Source: Paenibacillus sp. UNC451MF (GTDB taxonomy: Bacteria; Bacillota; Bacilli; Paenibacillales; NBRC-103111). From it: a DNA stretch of 64,000 nt. The translations under genes were made by a program, and so were the position numbers. The stretch's first letter is position 1; each line of letters begins with the position of its first letter. The notes beneath the pieces were generated by a model. It had not been told where the DNA came from. It ran no database searches and saw nothing but the letters and a program-made list of their open reading frames with translations. Below, piece after piece: positions 7,765-16,923 of this stretch. The stretch is from positions 186,001 through 250,000 of the forward strand of contig NZ_JMLS01000004.1 of assembly GCF_000686845.1 (NCBI RefSeq), written 5' to 3'.

Positions 7765-8808
7765 CTAGCCGAACCATTTTGTTTGCACAGGCTTGGCTAC
7801 TTCCTCTAGCTCGTGTGTTCTTCCTCTGCCCATCAAATCCTCTACAGCCGCTTCCGGGGACTTCCCTTCAAAGAGAACCGCGTACAGCTCATCGGCTATC
7901 GGCATTGTAACATCGAACTCACGAGAAAGCTTGTAAGCCGCTTGGGTCGTTTTGACCCCCTCAACCACCATACCCATTTGACGAAGAACATCTTCAAGGG
8001 GGTGGCCTTGTGCAAGTAAATATCCGGCACGCCAATTGCGGCTGTGCTTGCTTGTGCAAGTAACAACCAAATCGCCAACTCCAGCCAACCCGGCAAAGGT
8101 TAGTGGATTGCCGCCCATTGCCGTTCCAAGACGCGATATCTCTGCTAGGCCTCGGGTAAGCAAAGCTGCTTTGGCATTATCCCCATAACCGAGACCATCT
8201 GTGAGTCCCGCCCCCAAAGCAATAATGTTCTTGAGAGCTCCAGCAACCTCTACGCCTACAACATCGGGATTCGTATAGACACGGAAGCTGTTATTAATTA
8301 ATAAATCTTGTGCGGCATCCGCAGCCGCAGAATCCTCCGAAGCTACCACAACGGTTGTCGGGCTCTGTTTGATCACTTCTTCTGCGTGGCTTGGACCCGA
8401 CAGAACAACGATTTTCGACGCATCATAGTGAGGCAGCTCGTCAGCTAGCACGTTCGACATCCTTTTTAATGTAGAAGCTTCAAAGCCTTTGGTCGCATGC
8501 ACAAGAACGGTTTCTTTATTTAAAAACGGACGCATCTGCGACGCCACATCACGCATACCCGCTGAAGGTGCAACGACGATAACGGCATCGGAGCCGGTTA
8601 TCGCTTGCTCCATAGAAGATGTTGCACGAATACGCGGCGACAAAGCTGCATCATCCAAAAAACGTCGATTGCGGTGCTCCGTATTAATTTCTGCCGCTTG
8701 CTGCTCATTACGAGTCCACAGCATGACATCCATTTCGTTTTCCGCCAAAACAGAAGCAATCGCCGTACCCCAGCTTCCTGCGACCAACACGGATACTTTT
8801 TTGGGCAT
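7765..8808 (-). CDS. gpsA: Glycerol-3-phosphate dehydrogenase [NAD(P)+]
   Basis: A protein of 347 residues, full length for GpsA, which reduces dihydroxyacetone phosphate to sn-glycerol 3-phosphate for phospholipids. The N-terminal Rossmann segment reads VSVLVAGSWGTA, and the later blocks (LSGPSHAEEV, GVEVAGALKNIIALGAGL, AGVGDLVVTCTSKHSRN) are typical. One oddity: the family motif GAGSWG here starts with Val9 (codon GTC at 8782-8784) in place of the first glycine of GxGxxG. The gene is otherwise intact. The plsY gene 18 nt upstream makes the next enzyme in the same pathway, as in B. subtilis-like orders. Confidence 0.95.
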   Translation of the reverse strand: MPKKVSVLVAGSWGTAIASVLAENEMDVMLWTRNEQQAAEINTEHRNRRFLDDAALSPRIRATSSMEQAITGSDAVIVVAPSAGMRDVASQMRPFLNKETVLVHATKGFEASTLKRMSNVLADELPHYDASKIVVLSGPSHAEEVIKQSPTTVVVASEDSAAADAAQDLLINNSFRVYTNPDVVGVEVAGALKNIIALGAGLTDGLGYGDNAKAALLTRGLAEISRLGTAMGGNPLTFAGLAGVGDLVVTCTSKHSRNWRAGYLLAQGHPLEDVLRQMGMVVEGVKTTQAAYKLSREFDVTMPIADELYAVLFEGKSPEAAVEDLMGRGRTHELEEVAKPVQTKWFG

Positions 8809-8826
8809 GAGCCCACACCTCCGAAA

Positions 8827-9420
8827 TTATTTTTTGGAGCCGAGCTTATTTTCCTGTCCTTTAATTAATTTTACAATATTGGAGCGATGACGCACCCAAG
8901 CGAACACAAACACGAACAAGCTTAACCAGAAAATTTCAATCGGTCCCCGCATAAACCAAATAAATAAAGGTAAGAGGGCTGTAAACAACAGAGAACCGAG
9001 AGAAACGTACCTTGTTAGTGCTATAGCTAATATACAAACAATTCCCGCATAGACTACAGCCATGGGCGCTAGAGTAATCATCACGCCGATGGTAGTCGCT
9101 ATCCCTTTACCGCCTCGAAAACCAAAGTATATCGGCCAATTGTGTCCGGATATGGCAGCTAGGCCACACAGCACTTCAATAAGTACGTCACCCTGACCCA
9201 GCCATCGTCCTACCAGAACGGCCGCCACACCTTTCAACGCATCGAGAATGAGTACCGTAACTGCGGGTCCTACGCCAAGTACACGAAGTGTGTTCGTCGC
9301 TCCTGCATTTCCGCTTCCGTGATTGCGAATGTCAATTCCCTTGAGCATTTTCCCCGCCAAATAACTAAAACTGATAGAACCCAGCAAATAAGCAATAATA
9401 ATGGAAATGACAGATAACAC
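8827..9420 (-). CDS. plsY: Acyl-phosphate:glycerol-3-phosphate acyltransferase
   Basis: A five-to-six-helix membrane enzyme of 197 residues. The conserved PlsY loops are present: GSISFSYLAGKM, IRNHGSGNAGATNTLR, GHNWPIYFGFRGGKGIATT. PlsY transfers an acyl group from acyl phosphate to glycerol 3-phosphate, the first acylation in phospholipid synthesis. The GTG start (9418-9420) follows GGGAGAG. It is encoded between der and gpsA, so GpsA product and PlsY substrate are made from one operon. Confidence 0.96.
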   Translation of the reverse strand: MLSVISIIIAYLLGSISFSYLAGKMLKGIDIRNHGSGNAGATNTLRVLGVGPAVTVLILDALKGVAAVLVGRWLGQGDVLIEVLCGLAAISGHNWPIYFGFRGGKGIATTIGVMITLAPMAVVYAGIVCILAIALTRYVSLGSLLFTALLPLFIWFMRGPIEIFWLSLFVFVFAWVRHRSNIVKLIKGQENKLGSKK

Positions 9421-9433
9421 TGCTTATCTCTCC

Positions 9434-10756
9434 CTATTCATCATCCGATTTTTTACGAGTAAACAATCTGAGCGGAGTTCCTTCAAATCCGAAAGCGGCA
9501 CGGATTTTGTTTTCCAAGTAGCGCTCGTAGGAGAAGTGCATCAGTTCCGGATCATTAACAAATAAAACGATAGTCGGCGGTTTAACCGATACTTGTGTCG
9601 CATAATTAATACGAAGTCTTCTTCCTTTATCCGTCGGCGGCGGATTAATAGCAACAGCATCAGAAATTACATCATTAAGAACATGCGTTGCTATACGCAG
9701 CGCATGCTGCTCAGCTACTTGAATGACAACTGGCAACAGCTTGTGAAGCCGTTGTTTTGTTTTGGCAGACAAGAAAATAATCGGAGCATAGGTCATGAAC
9801 AGGAAGTGATCGCGAATCTTTTGCGAAAACTGCTGCATGGTTTTATCATCTTTTTCCACGACATCCCATTTGTTCACGACAAAGATAGCCGCTTTGCCGG
9901 CTTCATGTGCATAACCTGCAACATGCTTATCCTGCTCTATGATGCCCTCTTCCCCGTTGATAAGAACCAGCACCACATCTGCGCGTTCAATCGCTTTCAT
10001 AGCACGCATGACACTATATTTTTCCGTGTTCTCATAAACTTTACCGCGTTTCCTCATTCCGGCCGTATCGATTATTACATATTTTTGCCCCTCTCTCTCA
10101 AAAGGGGTATCGATGGAGTCACGTGTAGTACCGGCCACATCGCTTACAATGACTCGATCCTCACCCAGAATAGCATTCGTCAATGAGGATTTTCCGACAT
10201 TCGGACGACCGATCAAAGCAACACGAATAACTTCCTCACCATACTCTTCCTCTGTCGTATCAGGGAAATTTTGAATAACCTCATCAAGCAGGTCGCCAAT
10301 TCCCGTACCGTGAGAACCTGAAATACCGTATGGCGTACCGAATCCAAGGCTATAAAACTCATAAATATCATCCTGACGCTTGATGTTATCTACCTTATTC
10401 ACGGCTAGTATAACTGGCTTCTTCGCACGGAAAAGCAGCTCGGCAACCTCAGAATCGTTAGGCGTTACCCCTGCCTTGGCATCAACCATAAAAATGATGA
10501 CATCAGCTTCTTCAATGGCTAATTCTGCTTGCACACGTACCGATTTTAAAATTTCATTTTCTCCGTCGATTTCAATACCGCCGGTATCAATAACACTGAA
10601 CTCTTTGTCCAGCCATTCGCCGACTCCATATAATCGATCCCGGGTTACCCCCGGCATATCTTCTACAATTGCAAGTCTGTCCCCTATAATGCGGTTAAAA
10701 ATAGTAGACTTCCCGACATTGGGACGGCCAACGATGGCCACTATGGGTCTTGCCAC
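9434..10756 (-). CDS. der: Ribosome biogenesis GTPase Der (EngA)
   Basis: A protein of 440 residues with two tandem GTPase domains. GRPNVGKST at residues 10-18 and GRPNVGKSS at about 183-191 are the two G1 motifs, with DTGG and DTAG G3 motifs and NKVD and NKWD G4 motifs. A KH-like C-terminal domain follows (about 350-440). Der is essential for 50S subunit maturation. The start is GTG at 10754-10756. Its position next to plsY-gpsA is conserved with B. subtilis. Confidence 0.98.
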   Translation of the reverse strand: MARPIVAIVGRPNVGKSTIFNRIIGDRLAIVEDMPGVTRDRLYGVGEWLDKEFSVIDTGGIEIDGENEILKSVRVQAELAIEEADVIIFMVDAKAGVTPNDSEVAELLFRAKKPVILAVNKVDNIKRQDDIYEFYSLGFGTPYGISGSHGTGIGDLLDEVIQNFPDTTEEEYGEEVIRVALIGRPNVGKSSLTNAILGEDRVIVSDVAGTTRDSIDTPFEREGQKYVIIDTAGMRKRGKVYENTEKYSVMRAMKAIERADVVLVLINGEEGIIEQDKHVAGYAHEAGKAAIFVVNKWDVVEKDDKTMQQFSQKIRDHFLFMTYAPIIFLSAKTKQRLHKLLPVVIQVAEQHALRIATHVLNDVISDAVAINPPPTDKGRRLRINYATQVSVKPPTIVLFVNDPELMHFSYERYLENKIRAAFGFEGTPLRLFTRKKSDDE

Positions 10757-10864
10757 TCAACTTCATTCCTTTCCTAGCTGCACACCTACGGCAACATGAA
10801 AAATTTCACAATCTACATCATAGCATTTGCCTTCCTACAAAGCAATGAATTCCGTATGTTTCCA

Positions 10865-11056
10865 TTATTCGGAAGAGCTTTTATGGTCGACAAGAATCAT
10901 CGTACCATTCTCCAAGTCGTGGGCTGCCGCATCTAATATTTTTTCCAATTTAAACGCAATTTTTTGCTGATCAGCCGCATCCTTCACCCAAAAAATAGGA
11001 GAACCGCCTGCCACCTTATCCCTGTCTGCAGTAACTATCGCCACGATTCTACCCAT
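10865..11056 (-). CDS. Small partner (capping subunit) of the YIEGIA protein
   Basis: A soluble protein of 63 residues with sequences such as VAIVTADRDKVAGG. Its ATG follows the stop codon of the YIEGIA-family gene immediately (TAAATG), so the two are translationally coupled. Small proteins in this position are described in family databases as capping-complex subunits for YIEGIA proteins; I apply that label from context and general likeness. The biochemical role is not known to me. Confidence 0.65.
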   Translation of the reverse strand: MGRIVAIVTADRDKVAGGSPIFWVKDAADQQKIAFKLEKILDAAAHDLENGTMILVDHKSSSE

Positions 11057-11971
11057 TTAGGCGCCTTCCTTTCCGCTTGGACTTAAATCCGCCTCGGACG
11101 GCATTCGCACTGCGCTTTCCAGTACTGGAGATTGCATGATAACCTTTCTGGCTTGGTCTGCATTTAGAATTTGAGGGAGCAGAAATATGCCTAATCGTCC
11201 ATCACTCATATCCAATTTAGCAAGTGGCAGCAGTGATGGCTCTCCCTCATCACGATAAACGCCCATGATGGTTGAGATGTCGTGAAGAAGGGCTTGTCGC
11301 TGGCCTATATTAGCCAAGGTCACTCGGCAGTTCTGATTTTTGGGAACCAAAATCAGTCCTAAGCCCCTTTCACGGATCGTATTACGCGTATCATCCAGTC
11401 CTACGTTCATCATATAGATGTCGTTTACGAATAGATTGGGACCATCCATCCGCACCTCCGCCTTTTGTACATCAGCTATATGGGAAATACTCTTACCGCT
11501 TTTAAAATGATTCGTTACGAGTATAGCAACAATTCCTGCGACAATCCCCCAGTACCAAGTCAAAATAATACTGAACAATGCAGCAACAAACGATGTGAAA
11601 ATCACCATGTAGTTACGACCCTCAAATACCATAGCAATCCCCTCGATATAAGTGGCTCCACGGGGTACAAGCTCCATACTGTCAATTTTGGAAAGTGTTT
11701 GTCGCTCCATATTCCGTACATCTCTAAACTGCTGAGCAGCTACCGTAAGAAAGGTTACCGCAGTATAATTCTTGTCCAGTAAAGATGGCACAGCGACAGA
11801 GCCCAGCCCAGCAGCGATGACGCCGAGAGCAACATGAATGATTTTACCGTGAGGATATGTCGGGTATTGGCGATAATCCGTCTGAAGCATACTTATTCTT
11901 GCTCCCAATCCGAACAGTACACCTAAAATAATGCCTACGGTATACTTTTGTTCAGCCATCCAATGCAGCAT
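11057..11971 (-). CDS. YIEGIA-family membrane protein (YphB/SeaA-like)
   Basis: A membrane protein of 304 residues. The name-giving motif YIEGIA is directly visible in the first half (ATYIEGIAMVFEGRN), with hydrophobic segments at about residues 10-30, 47-65 and 125-155 and a soluble C-terminal half. In B. subtilis the gene at this spot (yphB, seaA) is implicated in spore envelope assembly. The ATG at 11969-11971 is preceded by GAGAGGAA. It is followed at once by the small partner gene and preceded by the yphA-like gene, the B. subtilis order. Confidence 0.8.
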   Translation of the reverse strand: MLHWMAEQKYTVGIILGVLFGLGARISMLQTDYRQYPTYPHGKIIHVALGVIAAGLGSVAVPSLLDKNYTAVTFLTVAAQQFRDVRNMERQTLSKIDSMELVPRGATYIEGIAMVFEGRNYMVIFTSFVAALFSIILTWYWGIVAGIVAILVTNHFKSGKSISHIADVQKAEVRMDGPNLFVNDIYMMNVGLDDTRNTIRERGLGLILVPKNQNCRVTLANIGQRQALLHDISTIMGVYRDEGEPSLLPLAKLDMSDGRLGIFLLPQILNADQARKVIMQSPVLESAVRMPSEADLSPSGKEGA

Positions 11972-11990
11972 TCATTTCTCATTCCTCTCT

Positions 11991-12629
11991 CTATTCACTA
12001 TCGCCGCTGTGCCTCCGCCTTATACCATCAGAAAGCCAAAGAACGCTTTTTTTACAAGCTTGCATTGAAAATAACAACACTAAGGAAAAAGTCCTTGTGA
12101 TAAAAAGCGTCAGCCACCATCGATCTTGAAACGTTTGGAATCCAAGCTGAAACCCCAAATAATTACGGTGAAGATAGCCATGGTACACTTCAGCCAGCAT
12201 AAGTCCTATAGATAGTGAAGCTATTTGTACAGCAGGCTGCCGGGTCAACAGGCTGACCAATAAACCGATGGTAAGTCCCATAGATATTTCCGAGCTGCCC
12301 AATATGAGCTTTGGCACAAGGTGAATAGTCTCAAGCATAAAAAAACTGATCGATCCAAGCAAAGCCCCTACAGAGAGAAGATGAACTCTGTACACGGTTC
12401 CATGGACACGCCAAAGAACATAAAGAATGGTAATGAGAAGAACTCCAAAACAAAGACTTATACGTCCTCCCCCCACGGGAACGGACAGATTCATGCAAAT
12501 AAGCCACGAAATAAAAAAAAGAAGTATGACCTTTGAAGTTATACCTCTCATAACAATGTCTTTCCAGCCACTAGCGAACAGGATCAACGTAACGACCATA
12601 AGCAACAAAGATAAGTATCCTGGATTCAT
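11991..12629 (-). CDS. YphA-like integral membrane protein
   Basis: A protein of 212 residues with about six transmembrane helices and a short basic C-terminus (GIRRRHSGD). It holds the place of B. subtilis yphA, between the YIEGIA gene and the isopentenyl diphosphate isomerase gene, and has comparable size and topology. No catalytic motif is visible. The ATG at 12627-12629 is preferred over an upstream GTG because AAGGTGG sits just before it. Function unknown. Confidence 0.65.
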   Translation of the reverse strand: MNPGYLSLLLMVVTLILFASGWKDIVMRGITSKVILLFFISWLICMNLSVPVGGGRISLCFGVLLITILYVLWRVHGTVYRVHLLSVGALLGSISFFMLETIHLVPKLILGSSEISMGLTIGLLVSLLTRQPAVQIASLSIGLMLAEVYHGYLHRNYLGFQLGFQTFQDRWWLTLFITRTFSLVLLFSMQACKKSVLWLSDGIRRRHSGDSE

Positions 12630-12713
12630 CGCAACCACCTTAGAACTGTAAATAGTAAAGTTAGCTTTGTACTATCAAAGCCGCTTCCCATTCCCGTTCT
12701 TAGTATGGCTAGG

Positions 12714-13787
12714 TTATGTAATTTTTATAAAACCTGTTCGATTCGCGAAGCTTTGGATATCAATGCCTCTTGCATAACACCAATGAGACGTCTCACCAGT
12801 GATAACAACTGGGACACGATGCAAGTCCTCAACAGTAGGCGCACCTAATGCCGTCATAACGAGCTTCATTTCGTTCAGCATCTCATCGATTTGCGCGACT
12901 AAGGCTGATGTACCTTCACTGCGCAGCGTCTTCAGAAACGCACCTGCAATGCCTACTGCCGAGGCACCTAGAATCAGTGCTTTACATGCTTCCAAGCTGC
13001 TTCTGATTCCACCTGAGCCGATCAGAGAGACATGTGTACGATTAGACGTCGTAGCTACAGCTTCAACTAATGCCGTCGCCGTCGTACAACCCCATTCATT
13101 CAACCACTCCATAGGCAGCGACCGGCGCATATTCTCGATAGCAGCAAAATTAGTGCCACCATAACCCCCTACATCAATAACCGATACACCTGCACCGCAC
13201 AAAGCATCTATACTTTCTCTTGCCATGCCGAAACCCACTTCTTTTACGATTACCGGAACACCAACATGAGCCACGATCGTAGAAATGCGTTCCAGCATAC
13301 CTTGGAAATCCCGGTCTCCTTCCGGCATAATAAGCTCCTGCATGACATTCAAATGAATTTGAAGTGCATCAGCACGAAGCATTTCTACCGCTCTCAAGGC
13401 TTGTTCGAGCGTTGCCTCGCTACCTAAATTCCCAAATACGATGCCATCTGGATTCATTTCTCGTACAATTCGATAGCTGGAAGCTACCTCCGGATTTTTA
13501 AGCGCTGACATTTGGGAGCCCACTGCCATTGCCAATCCCGATTCTCTGGCGGCAATCGCTAATTCTCGGTTGATCTCTTCTGTCTCCTGAGCTCCGCCAG
13601 TCATCGCATTAATAATAATCGGCGAGCTCAAATTGAGTTCGCCGATTATCGTTTGCAATGAGATAAGCGAAGTGGATGTTTCCGGTAAACAATTATGGAT
13701 CAGCTTAATATCCGCAAATCCTTGATTACCGCTTTGCCCAAGCTGTAGAGCATGGTGGACATGCTCCATCTTTCTTGGTATCCGCAC
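12714..13787 (-). CDS. fni: Type 2 isopentenyl-diphosphate delta-isomerase
   Basis: A TIM-barrel flavoenzyme of 357 residues that interconverts isopentenyl and dimethylallyl diphosphate. Family blocks visible: RKMEHVHHAL near the start, NAMTGGA at about 62, QIHLNVMQE, IVKEVGFGM, GGYGGTNFA and IGSGGIRS. It needs FMN, which links it to the rib operon in this window. The start is GTG (13785-13787) after AAGGGGG. It feeds the isoprenoid supply used by HepS/HepT and undecaprenyl phosphate synthesis. Confidence 0.95.
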   Translation of the reverse strand: MRIPRKMEHVHHALQLGQSGNQGFADIKLIHNCLPETSTSLISLQTIIGELNLSSPIIINAMTGGAQETEEINRELAIAARESGLAMAVGSQMSALKNPEVASSYRIVREMNPDGIVFGNLGSEATLEQALRAVEMLRADALQIHLNVMQELIMPEGDRDFQGMLERISTIVAHVGVPVIVKEVGFGMARESIDALCGAGVSVIDVGGYGGTNFAAIENMRRSLPMEWLNEWGCTTATALVEAVATTSNRTHVSLIGSGGIRSSLEACKALILGASAVGIAGAFLKTLRSEGTSALVAQIDEMLNEMKLVMTALGAPTVEDLHRVPVVITGETSHWCYARGIDIQSFANRTGFIKIT

Positions 13788-13810
13788 CTTGCTTCCCCCT
13801 TAAAACCCAT

Positions 13811-13842
13811 AAGAGTGAATAAGCATTGAGCCTATTCACTCT
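13811..13842 (-). terminator. Hairpin between the S1-domain gene and fni
   Basis: AGAGTGAATA and its complement form a perfect 10-bp stem with a 12-nt loop. The minus-strand tail (TATGGGTTTT) is a poor U-run, so this may be a weak terminator or an RNA-stabilising hairpin. Confidence 0.5.
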
Positions 13843-13868
13843 AACGGGGTCCAATATTCAAATCAAAC

Positions 13869-15110
13869 TTATTTGAATTTGCTTAATTTGTCGCCAAACC
13901 GTTCACCCAATGTCAAATTAAGACCTTGGTTTTGATATTCTTCCGCAATGACGGTTTTGGTTTCCTTTTGGTTTCTAGCAGGTCTGTCTGCTTTAGGAGC
14001 AGGAGCTTCAGGAGCTTCTTCCGTCTCCTTAATGCTCAAGCTGATACGTTTCTCGTCAACGTTCAGGTCCAGAACCTTAGCTTTGACTTCTTGACCTTCC
14101 TTCAAAACTTCGAAAGGAGTTGCAATGTGACGGTGAGCGATTTGAGAAATATGAACCAAACCTTCAACACCTGGAGCTACTTCAACGAAAGCACCGAATT
14201 GTGCAAGACGCTTCACAGTACCAGTGACAATCTCACCGATTTGGAACTGTTCAGCCACTTTTTGCCATGGGCCTGGTTGAGTCGCTTTAATGCTTAGGCT
14301 GATACGCTCATTAGCTGGATCAAGCTTCAAGATCTGTACTTGAACTTGGTCGCCTTCTTTAACAACTTCAGACGGAGTTTCAACGTGGTGCCATGCCATT
14401 TCGGAAATATGCACTAAACCATCGATACCGCCGATATCAACGAAAGCACCGAACTGAGTCAAGCGTTGAACCGTACCTGTCAGCTGTTGACCAACCGACA
14501 ATTGGGCAATCATATCTTTTTTCTTTGCTTCGAACTCTTCGTCCAAAACATCTTTTTGGGAAAGGATAACTTTATTTTTCTCGCGATCCATTTCTTTGAC
14601 GCGCAATCTTAATGTGCGTCCCTTGTAGTCGCTGAAATCTTCAACAAAAGTACGCTCTACCATCGAAGCAGGCACGAAACCTCTCAAACCTACATCAACT
14701 ACCAATCCGCCTTTAACGACTTCAGCAACCTTTGCTTCAAGAATCGTTTTGCTCTCCATATCGGATTGAAGCTGATCCCAAGCTTTTTCACTATCCACTA
14801 CACGTTTGGAAAGTACTAATTTCTCTTTGTTATCGTCAATGGTCAATACTTTCAATTCAACTTCTTGACCTACTTGTACACTCTCACCAGCGCTGCCTAA
14901 AGTAACGGAAGACAACTCACGGACAGGAATAACGCCGTCATACTTATAGCCAACGTCAACGATTGCCTGCTCGTCATCCACTTTAATGATACTGCCTTTT
15001 ACGGTATCTCCCTTTTTCAGTACAGATACATTACCCATGGATTCCTCTTGGGATACTTCTTGTTGCGCTTGTTCCTCTTGTACGTTTTCCACTTTTGTCT
15101 CTTCTGACAT
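13869..15110 (-). CDS. S1-domain RNA-binding protein (RpsA homolog, YpfD-like)
   Basis: A protein of 413 residues with an acidic N-terminal tail and four S1/OB-fold repeats starting near residues 32, 118, 203 and 288. The last two contain the clear LTQFGAFVDIGGIDGLVHISEM and LAQFGAFVEVAPGVEGLVHISQ type repeats. Firmicute proteins of this kind are called 30S protein S1 homologs but have only four repeats and are not essential in B. subtilis. The ATG at 15108-15110 follows AAGGAGG. It lies next to plsC and cmk, the usual arrangement. Confidence 0.93.
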   Translation of the reverse strand: MSEETKVENVQEEQAQQEVSQEESMGNVSVLKKGDTVKGSIIKVDDEQAIVDVGYKYDGVIPVRELSSVTLGSAGESVQVGQEVELKVLTIDDNKEKLVLSKRVVDSEKAWDQLQSDMESKTILEAKVAEVVKGGLVVDVGLRGFVPASMVERTFVEDFSDYKGRTLRLRVKEMDREKNKVILSQKDVLDEEFEAKKKDMIAQLSVGQQLTGTVQRLTQFGAFVDIGGIDGLVHISEMAWHHVETPSEVVKEGDQVQVQILKLDPANERISLSIKATQPGPWQKVAEQFQIGEIVTGTVKRLAQFGAFVEVAPGVEGLVHISQIAHRHIATPFEVLKEGQEVKAKVLDLNVDEKRISLSIKETEEAPEAPAPKADRPARNQKETKTVIAEEYQNQGLNLTLGERFGDKLSKFK

Positions 15111-15146
15111 GGTCCAATACCCTCCTTGGTTAGCAACCTAACTCAA

Positions 15147-15175
15147 TAAATAGTAGTTACAATTGCTGCTATCAA
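15147..15175 (-). promoter_or_regulatory. Candidate sigma-A promoter of the S1-domain gene
   Basis: On the minus strand TTGATA (15170-15175) and TATTTA (15147-15152) are spaced by 17 nt in the 127-nt gap upstream of the start. Confidence 0.4.
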
Positions 15176-15237
15176 TATAATTTACCGGCGCATAAAGAAT
15201 ACGCGGTTAATTGTTTTTCTAAGTATTCCACATTTTA

Positions 15238-15822
15238 TCATTTCGATTCGTATTCTTTGATTAACGAACGAATGGCAGCCATGATCTTGTCTGTTGCCTG
15301 CTCCAAGCCTTCCGAGCCTGCATCAGCGAATTCACTGATATCAACAGGCTGGCCGTAAACCAGCGTCATTCTTCTAAACAATTTATAATTGCCAACGATG
15401 GCCGCAGGAACGACGATAGCACCGGACTTCAACGCCAAGCTCGCTGCCCCTTTTTTCCCCATACCTCCCGCATTGTGACGAGAGCCTTCCGGGAAAATAC
15501 CAATAATATTATTCTCCTTGAGCAGCTTCAGCGAGAGTCGAATCGACTCTTTGCTAACGCCTCCACGCTTAACTGGGAACGCGCAGATTCTAGGAAGAAC
15601 CCATCCTAGCACAGGTACATCGAACAGCTCTGCTTTTGCCATATAATGAACACGTCGGTCCACCAAAGGACTTCCCAATAACGGCGGATCGAAATTACTT
15701 ATGTGATTCGCACACAAAACAACGGGAACTCCTCTTGGAATATGTTGAATCCCTACAACTTTCAGTCGATACAATGTCCGGAATAAAAAATGAAAAATGG
15801 CGCGTAGCGTCGAGTAAAGCAT
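15238..15822 (-). CDS. plsC: 1-acyl-sn-glycerol-3-phosphate acyltransferase
   Basis: A protein of 194 residues with the acyltransferase motifs NHISNFD (about residues 39-45, the catalytic HxxxxD) and FPEGSR (about 114-119). It acylates lysophosphatidic acid to phosphatidic acid, the step after PlsY. The N-terminus is weakly hydrophobic, fitting membrane association. The ATG at 15820-15822 lies one base past the cmk stop, so the two genes are coupled. Confidence 0.93.
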   Translation of the reverse strand: MLYSTLRAIFHFLFRTLYRLKVVGIQHIPRGVPVVLCANHISNFDPPLLGSPLVDRRVHYMAKAELFDVPVLGWVLPRICAFPVKRGGVSKESIRLSLKLLKENNIIGIFPEGSRHNAGGMGKKGAASLALKSGAIVVPAAIVGNYKLFRRMTLVYGQPVDISEFADAGSEGLEQATDKIMAAIRSLIKEYESK

Positions 15823-15823
15823 A

Positions 15824-16504
15824 TTACTTCCCCCCGCCGACTTTGGATCTGCAAAGCTCCAAAATACGTTCCACTACTTCAGAAATCGTCATTTCCGTCG
15901 TATCTAGCAGAATAGCATCCTCTGCTTGAACTAAAGGAGAAGTTTCTCTCTGCTCGTCCATCTTATCCCGTGAAGCTATCTCCTGTTCCAGTTGTTCCAG
16001 AGTGATATCCGGGCGGCTGTCTTGAATTTCCTTATACCGCCTTTCAGCTCGAATCCTTACGCTGGCAGTTAAAAATATTTTCAATTCCGCGTCGGGCAGC
16101 ACATGACTTCCAATATCTCTACCGTCCATCACAACGCCTTTATCCGAAGCAAGCTGCTTTTGCTTCTCGGTCAAGATGCGCCGCACTTCAACAATTTGCG
16201 AGGTACGAGATACATTGCCTGTCACGGCAGCGGAACGAATCTCGGCAGTTACATCCTGCCCGTCCACATACACCTGCTGTCCTTCTTCTCCTGGAACGAG
16301 ACGAATATGAAGTCCTTGAGCAATGGAAATCACTTCGTCTTCCTGCTCGGGTCGAAGATTCGCTTGCAAAATGCTCCATGTGACGGCTCTATACATGGCC
16401 CCGGTATCTACATAAACGAAACCTAGTTCATTGGCGACTAACCGGGCTATTGTGCTCTTCCCCGCTCCCGCCGGGCCATCTATAGCAATGTTGATTTTTT
16501 CCAA
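15824..16504 (-). CDS. cmk: Cytidylate kinase
   Basis: A protein of 226 residues that phosphorylates CMP and dCMP. It has the P-loop GPAGAGKST at residues 9-17, VDTGAMYRA, and VMDGRDIGSHVLPDAELK. The start is taken as TTG at 16502-16504 (giving MEKINIAID), eight bases after GGGAGG. An in-frame upstream start would add 36 hydrophobic residues not found in the family. Followed by plsC. Confidence 0.95.
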   Translation of the reverse strand: MEKINIAIDGPAGAGKSTIARLVANELGFVYVDTGAMYRAVTWSILQANLRPEQEDEVISIAQGLHIRLVPGEEGQQVYVDGQDVTAEIRSAAVTGNVSRTSQIVEVRRILTEKQKQLASDKGVVMDGRDIGSHVLPDAELKIFLTASVRIRAERRYKEIQDSRPDITLEQLEQEIASRDKMDEQRETSPLVQAEDAILLDTTEMTISEVVERILELCRSKVGGGK

Positions 16505-16649
16505 AACGCGGGCCTCCCAGCAATAAAAATAAACAATGATGCAAATAAATAATTGAACAGGCCCAGCCTGCGATCGAAGAAAATTATACCATAGGTATAA
16601 GAAGGATTGCAAAACTCTTCGAGACCATTCGCCTTTTAACGACGGTACG

Positions 16650-16862
16650 TTATTTGGTATGAACGTATGGAATCCCTTCCAGCTGCTCTACTTTTACCAA
16701 ATAATAGCGAAGCGAGGGTATTTGAAGCAGCAGCTGAGTGACAACGAGCATGGCAAGCAGGATAAGCAATGTTCTTTTCATCCACTTTTCAACAAATGCC
16801 GAAAGGGCAACAAACAAATCCTCATACCTCGGTTCCTTCGTTTCTCTCTCATCGCGCCTCAT
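16650..16862 (-). CDS. Small membrane protein (YpfB/DUF5359-like)
   Basis: A protein of 70 residues with a charged N-terminus (MRRDERETKEPRYED) and one transmembrane helix (about residues 30-52), then a short exposed tail. Position between cmk and the PilZ gene, and size, match YpfB of B. subtilis (DUF5359). The ATG at 16860-16862 is chosen because GGAG lies eight bases upstream; GTG codons further upstream have no ribosome site. Function unknown. Confidence 0.6.
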   Translation of the reverse strand: MRRDERETKEPRYEDLFVALSAFVEKWMKRTLLILLAMLVVTQLLLQIPSLRYYLVKVEQLEGIPYVHTK

Positions 16863-16923
16863 CGATACCACTCCAGCATTCACTCATTTTGTGGTATTTT
16901 AACCAATATTCCTCATTTTATGC

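Noticed and set aside
9593-10186. Plus-strand open frame of 197 codons antisense to der
   Set aside because: der is a certain essential gene on the other strand. The antisense frame has no ribosome site and its residues look like reading of a coding complement.
13811-13842. Strong terminator between the S1-domain gene and fni
   Set aside because: The stem is good but the following tail has only a short U-run, so I list it as a weak hairpin and do not claim an operon end.
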